Source: RBG-16-66-20 sp049651845
Lineage (GTDB): Bacteria; Pseudomonadota; Gammaproteobacteria; Burkholderiales; SG8-39
Assembly: GCA_049651845.1 (NCBI GenBank)
Contig: JBASCW010000156.1
Location: 1-17,095 of the forward strand
Length of the DNA: 17,095 bases
Reading direction: 5' to 3'
A program made the translations under genes and the position numbers. Below the pieces are notes generated by a model. The model was not told the origin of the DNA, ran no database searches, and saw only the letters and a list, made by a program, of their open reading frames with translations. Every line of letters starts with the position of its first letter. The first letter of the stretch is position 1. This document shows positions 6,414 through 13,169 of this stretch, one piece after another.

Positions 6414-7420
6414 TCGGAACCGCTCAGCGGCAGGTTCAGGATGAGATTCTGCGGCTTCATCTTCACGGCGCCTTCCTCGTCGGCGGCCAGCGCGAGATAG
6501 ACCGAACGGCCGGCGATGTCCCGGCGCATCTCGGCCGGCTCGGCGAAGTCCAGGCGAAACAGCGCGAGGATGCGCCGCATGCGGCCGGCTTCGACCTCCT
6601 CGCCCGCCCAGAGCGCGTTCAGGATGGCGGTGGCCTCGGCGTCCAGGCCGATGTGCCAGGCCCAGCGCGGCTCCTCGATGTGGCGGATCCCCTGCACGCG
6701 CACCTCGATCTGCAGGAAGTGCCGGATCCAGGCTTCGATGACCCGGCAGAACGCATCCAGCGCGGCGCGGCCGTAGGTCAGGCTGATCACGGTGTCGTGT
6801 CGCGACTCGCGCTCCCAGTACAGCGCGGCATTCTGCCGGTCGAGCACGTCCAGGTTCGCCGTAGCGGTCGCACCCTGCGCCTCTACGATGAGCCGGCCCA
6901 GGCTGCCGTACTTCGAGCCCGAGGCATGCATCTCGACCGTTTCCAGGTCGGCGAGCAGCACGTGGCCGTCCTGTATGGTCGCCTTCTGCTCGCGGAAAAA
7001 GATCTCGGCCGCGCGCAGGCGCAGCGAGTCGTCGCAGCCCTCGAGGATGTTGCGCAGCACCACGTGCGCCATCTGCTCCACGAACAGGGGCGGAATGTCC
7101 ACGCTGCCCTTGAACACGTTCATGTAGCAGCCTTCGACGTTGCCGGCCTGCAGCAGCCGGTCGCGAAAGCGCAGCACCATTTCGTAGTTGTGCCGCGCGT
7201 CGGCATCCTTGAGCGCCTCGAGCGCCGCCGGCGGCACGGGGCGCCGCGGCGCGTTCATCAGCGAAGCGTGCAGCGCCCGCTCGGCTTCGCAGGACTCCTC
7301 GACCGGGTGAACCTCCGGCCTCAGGTAATAGGCGCGGAGGTAGTCGTCCGTGACCGCGAGGCGGCCGGACGCGTCACGCGCGAGCAGGTGATAGCCGCTG
7401 TTACGCCAGAAATCAGGCAG
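6410..7420 (-). CDS. Uncharacterised protein, DUF6352-like; probable CTG start
   Basis: The function is unknown. Beginning at the CTG at 7418-7420 the frame encodes 336 residues starting PDFWRNSGYHLLARD after the initiator, which resembles what I recall of the betaproteobacterial family DUF6352 (memory, not a search). No ATG, GTG or TTG lies in frame upstream of the ATG at 7256-7258. Starting there would lose 54 residues, including the conserved-looking VTDDYLRAYYLRPEVHPVEE block. No signal peptide, membrane segment, cofactor motif or known catalytic motif is visible; the protein is rich in charged helices and looks cytoplasmic. It overlaps the upstream HNH gene by 8 bp and the downstream glycosylase by 4 bp, so it is probably translated by coupling. 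I see no Shine-Dalgarno at the CTG, which is why the start is uncertain. The existence of the gene is firm; the family name is moderate. Confidence 0.7.
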   Translation of the reverse strand: MPDFWRNSGYHLLARDASGRLAVTDDYLRAYYLRPEVHPVEESCEAERALHASLMNAPRRPVPPAALEALKDADARHNYEMVLRFRDRLLQAGNVEGCYMNVFKGSVDIPPLFVEQMAHVVLRNILEGCDDSLRLRAAEIFFREQKATIQDGHVLLADLETVEMHASGSKYGSLGRLIVEAQGATATANLDVLDRQNAALYWERESRHDTVISLTYGRAALDAFCRVIEAWIRHFLQIEVRVQGIRHIEEPRWAWHIGLDAEATAILNALWAGEEVEAGRMRRILALFRLDFAEPAEMRRDIAGRSVYLALAADEEGAVKMKPQNLILNLPLSGSE

Positions 7421-7991
7421 GGGCGAGGACGAGCCGCGAGTGCGCCGCCACGTGCTGCTTGAGGAATTCCATCTGGTCGGAGAGGATCCGCCGATTGGTG
7501 AGGATCAGGTACTCCGCCTTGTTCGGCACGTAGGGCGCGTACAGCAGCTCCACGCCGGCTTCCTCGGGCATGCGGTTGCGCTTCTGGCCGTTGCACTGGC
7601 GGCAGGCGGTCACCACGTTCATCCAGGTGTCGCGCCCGCCGCGCGACAGCGGCCGGATGTGGTCGCGCGTGAGCCTGAAGAAGCTGTACTCGCCGCCGCA
7701 GTAGGCGCACATGTGGCGGTCGCGCCGGAACAGCTCGCGGTTGTTCAGCGGCGGCACCTGGTTGAAGCCGCGCGCGGCGAGCGCCTTGCCCTTGATGGCG
7801 ACGATCGAGTGCGCGGTGATGCTCGAGCGCTCGCCGGTCATGCGCGAGATGCCGCCGCGGAAGGTGAAGGTTTCCTCGCCCAGCGTCCAAGCAACCAGGT
7901 TCTTCGCGTAGTAGAAGCAGGCCTGCTGCCAGCTGATCCAGCGATGCGGAACGCCGTGGTTGTCCAAGGAGAGGATGAGCGGGCCGTCCAT
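7413..7991 (-). CDS. HNH endonuclease family protein
   Basis: The 192-residue protein has a C-terminal HNH nuclease module with a zinc ribbon: CAYC (C95, C98), the metal-binding DHIRPLSRGG (D110-H111), WMNVVTACRQCNGQK with N125 and the second cysteine pair C130/C133. The N-terminal half (RWISWQQACFYYAKNLVAWTLGEE, then the RGG and SRMTGERSSI stretch) is typical of the stand-alone HNH proteins common in proteobacteria, whose biological role is poorly known. The start at 7991 (MDGPLILSLDNHG) was chosen because the frame upstream reads through low-complexity DNA and promoter-like sequence. No strong Shine-Dalgarno is visible. It is the first gene of a run continuing through DUF6352, glycosylase, accA and tilS. 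It could cut nicked or structured DNA in repair; that is inference. Confidence 0.85.
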   Translation of the reverse strand: MDGPLILSLDNHGVPHRWISWQQACFYYAKNLVAWTLGEETFTFRGGISRMTGERSSITAHSIVAIKGKALAARGFNQVPPLNNRELFRRDRHMCAYCGGEYSFFRLTRDHIRPLSRGGRDTWMNVVTACRQCNGQKRNRMPEEAGVELLYAPYVPNKAEYLILTNRRILSDQMEFLKQHVAAHSRLVLAPA

Positions 7992-8040
7992 ATATGTATG
8001 TCTGTGTGTGCGCCGTGGCGCGCGGTTTCGGGTGCGGAGG

Positions 8041-8069
8041 ATTCTGCCAAGGACCCCGGTGCTTGGCAA
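8041..8069 (-). promoter_or_regulatory. Candidate sigma-70 promoter of the HNH-accA-tilS operon, with overlapping inverted repeat
   Basis: On the minus strand TTGCCA (8064-8069; 5 of 6 matches to the -35 consensus) and CAGAAT (8041-8046; 4 of 6 matches to -10) are separated by 17 bases. An inverted repeat, TGCCAAG at 8045-8051 and CTTGGCA at 8062-8068, occupies both hexamers with a 10-base centre, the layout of an operator. The site begins a few bases past the terminator of the HU gene, where a new transcript is needed. The call comes from pattern alone. Confidence 0.45.
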
Positions 8070-8075
8070 TCCCCG

Positions 8076-8113
8076 AAAAAACAAAGGGCTGTGAGGACAA
8101 CCTCACAACCCTT
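8076..8113 (-). terminator. Rho-independent terminator of the HU gene
   Basis: Reading the minus strand, AAGGGTTGTGAGG, loop TTGT and CCTCACAGCCCTT form a 13-bp stem with one G-U pair, followed by TGTTTTTT. It begins 17 bases after the HU stop codon and has all the marks of an intrinsic terminator, so the HU gene is probably monocistronic. Confidence 0.9.
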
Positions 8114-8130
8114 GAAGGTGGCCGCGGGCC

Positions 8131-8421
8131 CTAGCGGTCGCCGACCGCGTCCTTGAAGCCCTGGCCGGCCGCGAAGGCGGGCACGGTCTTGGCGTTGATC
8201 TTGATCTCCTTGCCGTTGGCCGGGCTGCGCCCGCTCCTCGCCTTGCGCTTGCGCGGCAGGAAAGTGCCGAAGCCGACCACCGTGACGCGCTTGCCCTTGG
8301 CGACGTTATTGACGATCGCGTCGAACACTGCGTTGACTGCTTCGCCGGCCGCCGTCTTGCTCAGGTTGCCGGCGCGCGCCGCCGCGTGGACGAGATCAGA
8401 CTTGGTGACAACGGATGGCAT
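8131..8421 (-). CDS. HU family DNA-binding protein
   Basis: The 96-residue protein is a small histone-like protein that bends DNA and helps compact the nucleoid. The family pattern is clear: TKSDLVHAAARAGNLSKTAA at the start, VGFGTFLPRKRKARSGRSP in the middle (GFGTF and the basic DNA-binding arm with its proline), and VPAFAAGQGFKDAV at the end. The start at 8421 adds four residues (PSVV) before the usual HU beginning; the purines GGGGAGAGG stand unusually close to the ATG. The frame continues to 8532, but that part crosses the promoter and has no family counterpart. It has its own promoter and terminator and diverges from the AMP ligase operon. Which HU paralogue it is cannot be told from the sequence. 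Confidence 0.93.
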   Translation of the reverse strand: MPSVVTKSDLVHAAARAGNLSKTAAGEAVNAVFDAIVNNVAKGKRVTVVGFGTFLPRKRKARSGRSPANGKEIKINAKTVPAFAAGQGFKDAVGDR

Positions 8422-8448
8422 CCTCTCTCCCCGAACTGGCGAGCGAGC

Positions 8449-8477
8449 ATGATATCGGCATCGATTCGCGAATACAA
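8449..8477 (-). promoter_or_regulatory. Candidate sigma-70 promoter of the HU gene with central palindrome
   Basis: On the minus strand TTGTAT (8472-8477, -35, 3 of 6) and TATCAT (8449-8454, -10, 5 of 6) are separated by exactly 17 bases, placing the transcript start about 20 bases before the ATG. The spacer and the edge of the -35 contain the perfect 10-bp palindrome ATTCGCGAAT (8464-8473), where a repressor could sit. On the plus strand TACAAT at 8473-8478 resembles a -10 and could serve the divergent ligase gene, but its -35 is poor. Confidence 0.55.
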
Positions 8478-8549
8478 TCGCCGCAGAGAATTTTTTTTGT
8501 GCGCTGAGAAATTTTTCCCGAACGCGAAGCATTTTCTGGATTTTTCATT

Positions 8550-10121
8550 TTGATTCCGGACACATTGCCCGCGCTGCTCGCGCAACGCCTCAACAGCGCG
8601 ACGCCCGCGCTCCTCGATCGCGGCCGTCCGGTTTCATATCGCGAACTCGCCGACGCAAGCGCGCGCCTCGCGCAAGGTCTGCGCAAGCTCGGCGTGCGCG
8701 CGGGCGACTGCATTGCGCTTTGGCTGCCGAACCTGCCCGCCTGGCTCGCCGCGTTTTTCGGCTGCGCGCAGCTCGGCGCCATCGCGGTCTCGGTCAACAC
8801 GCGCTTCCGCAGCCACGAGCTCGCGGACATCCTGCAGCGCTCGCGGGCCCGCGTGCTGCTGTTCTGGCCGCGATTCAAGGGGATAGACTTCGCCGGGATC
8901 CTCGCGGCCTGCGACGCGCGCGCGCTCGGCGCGCTCGAGGCCGCGATCGTCTACGACGAGTCCGGCGCGCCCGCGCCCGCCGCGGTGCTCGGCAAGCCCG
9001 CGCATGACTACGCCACGCTCGCTGCCGGCGCGCCGTTGCACGCGAGCGACGCGGCACCGCAAGCCGGCTGCGCCATCTTCACCACCTCGGGCACCACCAG
9101 GGCGCCGAAATTTGTGCTTCACGATCAACGCACTGTGCTGAGCCACGCGTTCGACGTGGTGCGGGGCTTCGGCCTCGATGCGCAGTCGGCGCTGCTGCTC
9201 GCGCCACCGCTGTGCGGTGTGTTCGGTTTCTGCGGCGCCATGGCCGCGATCGCCGCGGGCCGCCCGTTCGTCATGGCGCCGGCGTGGGAGCCCGGGCAAG
9301 CGGCGGCAGCGCTCGTTGCGCACCGCGTCACGCATGCCATCGGCACCGACGAAGCCTGCGCCCAGCTGCTCGATTGCGGTGCCGAGGTATCGTGCCTGCG
9401 CTTCTTCGGCTACGCAGCGTTCAATCCCGCGTACGGCGACATCGTGCAGCGCGCAGAGGCCACGGGGCTGAAGCTCGTGGGGCTTTACGGCACGAGCGAG
9501 ATCCAGGCCCTGTTCGCGCGCCAGGACGAGCGCGCGCCCGCCGCCGAGCGCATGCAGGGCGGCGGCCTGCCGGTCAGCCCGGCCGCGCGCGTACGGGTGC
9601 GCGACCCGGAATCCGGCGTACTGCTGCCGCACGGCGCCCAGGGCGAGCTGGAGTTCCTCGCACCCGGCAGCCGCATGGCGGCCTACCACGGCGACCCGGA
9701 AGCGACCCGCGATGCATTCACCGAGGATGGCTACTACCGCTCCGGCGACCTCGGCTGCACGCTCGCCGACGGCCGCTTCTTGTATCTCGCGCGCATCGGC
9801 GACGCCCTGCGCCTCGGCGGGTTCCTGGTCAGTCCGGCCGAAATCGAGGCGGTGGTGCAGGAGGCACCCGGCATCGCCGCCTGCCAGGTCGTCGGCGTGC
9901 CGCGCACCGAAGGCCTGGTGCCGGTTGCGTTCGTCGTGCTCCAGCCAGGAGCGGCGCTCGATGAGCCGGCCGTGGTCGCGCACGTGGCCGCGCGCCTCGC
10001 CCGCTACAAGGTTCCGCAGCGCGTGTTCCCGGTCGACGCGTTCCCGGTCACGCCCGGCGCCAACGCCACCAAGATCCAGAAGGGCAAGCTGCGCGAGATG
10101 GCGGAGGCGCTGCTACACTAA
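8550..10121 (+). CDS. AMP-dependent acyl/aryl-CoA synthetase (ANL superfamily)
   Basis: The 523-residue enzyme should activate a carboxylic acid with ATP to an acyl-adenylate and then a CoA thioester. The signatures stand in the normal order: the P-loop-like TTSGTTRAPK (178-187), YGTSE (313-317), GYYRSGDLG (394-402; D400 binds ribose), the hinge region with LARIGDALRLGGFLVSPAEIE (412-432), and the C-terminal catalytic lysine K508 in ATKIQKGKLRE. The start is a TTG with little Shine-Dalgarno; the preceding DNA is AT-rich. The gene ends 19 bp before dctP and is probably in one operon with the TRAP transporter, which suggests that the imported carboxylate is the substrate. The acid-binding pocket cannot be read reliably by eye, so aromatic, branched or dicarboxylic substrates all remain possible. 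Confidence 0.87.
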   Translation: MIPDTLPALLAQRLNSATPALLDRGRPVSYRELADASARLAQGLRKLGVRAGDCIALWLPNLPAWLAAFFGCAQLGAIAVSVNTRFRSHELADILQRSRARVLLFWPRFKGIDFAGILAACDARALGALEAAIVYDESGAPAPAAVLGKPAHDYATLAAGAPLHASDAAPQAGCAIFTTSGTTRAPKFVLHDQRTVLSHAFDVVRGFGLDAQSALLLAPPLCGVFGFCGAMAAIAAGRPFVMAPAWEPGQAAAALVAHRVTHAIGTDEACAQLLDCGAEVSCLRFFGYAAFNPAYGDIVQRAEATGLKLVGLYGTSEIQALFARQDERAPAAERMQGGGLPVSPAARVRVRDPESGVLLPHGAQGELEFLAPGSRMAAYHGDPEATRDAFTEDGYYRSGDLGCTLADGRFLYLARIGDALRLGGFLVSPAEIEAVVQEAPGIAACQVVGVPRTEGLVPVAFVVLQPGAALDEPAVVAHVAARLARYKVPQRVFPVDAFPVTPGANATKIQKGKLREMAEALLH

Positions 10122-10140
10122 GGTTTCAAAGGAGGAGTAC

Positions 10141-11169
10141 ATGATCAGCCTACGGAAAACCGCGCTGGCCGCCGCGATCGGCACGGCGCTTGCGGCCCCT
10201 TGCGCGTCCGCGCTGGCGCAGACCACCCTGACGTTCTCGACCTGGGTACCGCCGACCCACCACCTGAGCGTCTGGCAACGGAACTGGGCGGCCGACCTCG
10301 AGAAGGCGACCGCCGGCCGCATCAAGGTGCAGGAACTGCCGAAGGCGCCCGCCGCGCCACCGGGAACGTTCGACGCGGTGAAGGACGGCCTCGTCGATTT
10401 CTCCTACGTGACCGCAAGCTACACGCCGGCGCGCCACATCCTGCCGCTGATGGCCGAGCTGCCGGGCGCGGGCGCCACCGCCGAGATCAACTCGGTTGCC
10501 TACAGCCGCATCTACTGGAAGCACTTCCACAAGGTCGGCGAGTACAACGGCGTCAAGCTGATGGCGGTCTGGACCCACGGCCCGGGCCAGATGTTCACGA
10601 AGAAGACGATGAAGACGCTCGCCGACTTCAAGAACATGAAGATCCGCACCGGCGGCGGCATTTCCGAGCAGGTCATCACGGCGCTCGGCGGCTCGCCCTT
10701 CTTCAAGCCGGCGCCCGAGTCCTACGAGCTGCTGAATACGGGCGTGGCGGACGGCGTGTTCTTCCCGTTCGAGTCCATCGTCTCGTTCAAGCTGGACAAG
10801 GTGATCGGCCAGGCGACGGTGTTCCCGGGCGGCCTGTACAGCTCGGCGTTCGGCTTCTTCCTGAACCAGGACAAGTGGAACAAACTCTCCAAGCAGGACC
10901 AGGACATCGTCGAGAAGATGAGCGGCGAGTTCGCCGCGCGCTCCAACGGCCAATCCTGGGACCGCGCCGACAAGATCGGCCTGGACGCGCTCAAGGCGGC
11001 CGGCGCCAACATCGTGCAGGCCGACACGGCCATGATCGCGGAAGCGAAGACGCGCTCGGGACCCATCATCGAGGACTGGATCAAGAAGGCGAGCGCCAAG
11101 GTACCCAACGCCAAGGCGATCCTCGACGAGTTCCGCGCCGAGCTGAAGAAGGTCGAGGCCGGGAAGTAA
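10141..11169 (+). CDS. dctP: TRAP transporter substrate-binding protein (DctP family)
   Basis: The 342-residue periplasmic protein captures an organic acid and delivers it to the DctQM membrane complex. A Sec signal peptide is visible (MISLRKTALAAAIG, with cleavage likely after ASALA at residue 26). The mature part begins TTLTFSTWVPPTHHLS, typical of DctP. The conserved arginine that binds the substrate carboxylate is R169 in MKIRTGGG, followed by the family region ALGGSPFFKPAPESYELLNTGVADG. A strong Shine-Dalgarno (GGAGGAG) stands 3 bases from the ATG, the best in the window, consistent with high expression of the binding protein. A terminator-like hairpin follows the stop. The ligand cannot be fixed from the sequence; the upstream CoA ligase hints at an acid that is activated after entry. 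Confidence 0.93.
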   Translation: MISLRKTALAAAIGTALAAPCASALAQTTLTFSTWVPPTHHLSVWQRNWAADLEKATAGRIKVQELPKAPAAPPGTFDAVKDGLVDFSYVTASYTPARHILPLMAELPGAGATAEINSVAYSRIYWKHFHKVGEYNGVKLMAVWTHGPGQMFTKKTMKTLADFKNMKIRTGGGISEQVITALGGSPFFKPAPESYELLNTGVADGVFFPFESIVSFKLDKVIGQATVFPGGLYSSAFGFFLNQDKWNKLSKQDQDIVEKMSGEFAARSNGQSWDRADKIGLDALKAAGANIVQADTAMIAEAKTRSGPIIEDWIKKASAKVPNAKAILDEFRAELKKVEAGK

Positions 11170-11185
11170 CCGGACCGGAACGGCG

Positions 11186-11218
11186 AGGGGCGCGGCGCGA
11201 TCCGCGCCCTTTCCTTTT
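11186..11218 (+). terminator. Terminator-like hairpin between dctP and dctQ
   Basis: AGGGGCGCGG, loop CGCGAT and CCGCGCCCTT form a stem of about 10 bp (8 Watson-Crick GC pairs plus one G-U and one A-U), followed by TCCTTTT. It starts 17 bases after the dctP stop and its U-rich tail touches the dctQ GTG. Such an element would allow partial termination or protect the dctP mRNA, giving more binding protein than permease. The hairpin is seen directly; its role is inferred. Confidence 0.6.
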
Positions 11219-11719
11219 GTGACCACGCCAACACACACCTGGGAACGGCGCGCCGACGCGGTGCTAGGCGTCGCCGCCTCGGCGCTGCTGTTCATGATGA
11301 TGCTGCTCACGTTCGCCGACGTGGTGGCGCGCTACCTGCTGAACCGGCCGATCCGCGGCGCCTTCGAGATCACCGAGCTCACGCTACTGGTGCTGATCTT
11401 CGCGGGATTGCCGCTGGTGTCGCACGCCGACGAGCACGTCACCATGGACTTCATCGACCGGCTGCTGCCGCCGTCGGCGCGGCGCGTGTTGGTGCGCCTG
11501 GTGCACGCGGCCTGCGCCGCGCTGATGTTCTTCCTCACCTGGCAGGTCTGGCTCAAGGCCGGCAAGATCGCCGGCTACGGCGACACCACCGACGTGCTGC
11601 GCATCACGGTCGGGCCCTTCGTCTACTTCATGGCGATGATGATCGCCCTCACCGGCCTGGTGCACCTCTACAAGGTATTCGAGCCGGGCAACGGCCAGGC
11701 TTCCCAGGCCACCACGTGA
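11219..11719 (+). CDS. dctQ: TRAP transporter small permease (DctQ family)
   Basis: The 166-residue inner-membrane protein has four hydrophobic segments at about 15-35, 50-66, 88-108 and 128-150, the normal DctQ topology. Family features include LLTFADVVARYLLNRPIRGAFEITE (the ADVVxRYxxNxPxxGxxExTE pattern) and VSHADEHVTMDFI. It is the small subunit that binds the DctM permease and takes part in docking the loaded DctP. The start is a GTG that directly follows the U-rich tail of the hairpin; I can see no Shine-Dalgarno, and no better start lies in frame nearby. It ends 10 bp before dctM. The family call is firm; the translation start is the weak point. Confidence 0.92.
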   Translation: MTTPTHTWERRADAVLGVAASALLFMMMLLTFADVVARYLLNRPIRGAFEITELTLLVLIFAGLPLVSHADEHVTMDFIDRLLPPSARRVLVRLVHAACAALMFFLTWQVWLKAGKIAGYGDTTDVLRITVGPFVYFMAMMIALTGLVHLYKVFEPGNGQASQATT

Positions 11720-11729
11720 GGCGGCAGGC

Positions 11730-13154
11730 ATGACCGAGGCGCTGACCGGCCTGCTGGCGATGATGCTGATCGCGCTGCTGCGCATCCCGATCGCGCTGGC
11801 GATGGGCGTCGTCGGCATCGTCGGCTACGCCTACATGCGCGACTGGAGCTGGACGGCGGCGTTCGCGACCGTGCAGACCAAGCTCTACGAGACCGGCCGC
11901 AACTACACGCTGTCGGTGATTCCGCTGTTCATCCTGATGGGCAACTTCGTGACGCGCGCCGGCATGTCGCAGGAGCTTTTCCGCGCCGCCTACGCCTTCA
12001 TCGGCCACCTGAGAGGCGGCCTGGCGATGGCGACGATCCTCGGCTGCGCGGGCTTCGGCGCGATCTGTGGCTCGTCGATCGCGACCGCCGCCACCTTCGC
12101 CAAGGTCGCCTACCCGTCGATGAAAAAGTTCGGCTACTCGGACCAGCTCGCCACGGGAGCGATCGCCGCCGGCGGCACGCTCGGCATCCTGATCCCGCCC
12201 TCCACCATCATGGTGATCTACGGCATCATGACCGGCACCAGCATCGGCAAGCTGTTCGCCGCGGGCATCCTGCCCGGCATCCTCGCCGCTTTCCTGCTGT
12301 GCGTCGCCGTCCAGTACGTCACCTGGCGCGATCCCAGGGCCGGCCCGCGCGGCGAGCGCCTGTCCTGGAAGGAGCGCTTCGCGACGCTGCACGGCGTAGG
12401 CTGGTTCGCGCTGGTCGGCCTCGGCGTGATCGGCTCGGCGAGCGTCGGGTTGCTGGAATCCGACGACGCCGCGGTGCTGGGCGCGCTCGCCGTGTTCGGC
12501 CTGTCGCTGGCCTACAAGGGCGTGACCAGCGTGATCGCGCTGTTCATGCTGGTGATGGGCGGCATCTACGGCGGCGTGTTCACCGCGGTCGAGGGCGCGG
12601 GCGTGGGCGCGTTCGGCGCCATGGTGTTCGCGCTCGCGCGCCGCTCGCTCAGCTGGCAATCGCTCTACGCCGCGCTGGTGGAAAGCGCGCGCACCACCTC
12701 GATGCTGTTTCTGATCCTTATCGGTGCGCTGATGTTCGCGGAATTCGTGAACATCACGAGTATGCCGAAGGACCTCATCGCGCTGATCACGCACTGGCAG
12801 ATCAGCCCGACCCTGGTGGTGGCCGCGATCATGCTGATCTACGTGCTGCTGGGCACCGCGATGGAGGAGCTGTCCATGATCCTGCTCACGGTGCCGGTGT
12901 TCTTCCCGCTCATCGTGCATCTCGGCGTGGACCCGGTCTGGTTCGGCGTGCTGATCGTGGTCGTGGTCGAGATCGGCCTGATCTCCCCGCCCGTGGGCAT
13001 GAACCTGTTCGTGCTCAAGACGCTGCTGCCGCGCGTGAGCACCGGCACCGTGTTCCGCGGCGTGGTGCCCTTCGTCACCATGGACTGCGTGCGCCTGGCG
13101 ATCCTCGTCGCCTTCCCTGTCCTCTCCACCTACCTGCCCGGCCTGATGAAGTGA
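11730..13154 (+). CDS. dctM: TRAP transporter large permease (DctM family), unusually long
   Basis: This is the large membrane subunit that couples substrate uptake to the sodium or proton gradient. The signature block GAICGSSIATAATFAKVAYP (110-129) and TLGILIPPSTIMVIYGIMTG (150-169) are canonical DctM, as is GGIYGGVFTAVEGAGVGAFGA (277-297). The protein has 474 residues, while most DctM proteins have about 425. The surplus lies at about 224-268, a hydrophobic segment with GLLESDDAAVLGALAVFGL that looks like a diverged copy of the following GGVFTAVEGAGVGAFGA module. The ATG has GAGGCGG upstream and follows dctQ by 10 bp. The gene ends 15 bp from the convergent kup gene with no terminator visible in the gap. 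Confidence 0.94.
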   Translation: MTEALTGLLAMMLIALLRIPIALAMGVVGIVGYAYMRDWSWTAAFATVQTKLYETGRNYTLSVIPLFILMGNFVTRAGMSQELFRAAYAFIGHLRGGLAMATILGCAGFGAICGSSIATAATFAKVAYPSMKKFGYSDQLATGAIAAGGTLGILIPPSTIMVIYGIMTGTSIGKLFAAGILPGILAAFLLCVAVQYVTWRDPRAGPRGERLSWKERFATLHGVGWFALVGLGVIGSASVGLLESDDAAVLGALAVFGLSLAYKGVTSVIALFMLVMGGIYGGVFTAVEGAGVGAFGAMVFALARRSLSWQSLYAALVESARTTSMLFLILIGALMFAEFVNITSMPKDLIALITHWQISPTLVVAAIMLIYVLLGTAMEELSMILLTVPVFFPLIVHLGVDPVWFGVLIVVVVEIGLISPPVGMNLFVLKTLLPRVSTGTVFRGVVPFVTMDCVRLAILVAFPVLSTYLPGLMK

Positions 13155-13169
13155 AGTAGCGGGGCCGGC

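Noticed and set aside
7984..8011. TATATGTATG and TGTGTGTG run before the HNH start as a functional repeat
   Set aside because: Too short and irregular for a tandem repeat; simple low-complexity leader sequence.
7992..8084. Upstream extension of the HNH gene to a start at 8084
   Set aside because: The added residues are arginine-rich without family likeness, and the stretch holds promoter-like sequence directly after a terminator.
8634..9983. Minus-strand frame of 449 codons opposite the AMP ligase
   Set aside because: Shadow of the ligase gene, which shows all the adenylation motifs in order.
11649..12920. Long minus-strand open frame opposite dctM
   Set aside because: Antisense shadow rich in H, R, E and Q; dctM on the other strand carries clear TRAP signatures.
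13155..13169. GGCCGGCC between dctM and kup as a shared terminator
   Set aside because: The gap is 15 bp, and the palindrome has no loop and no T-run on either side.
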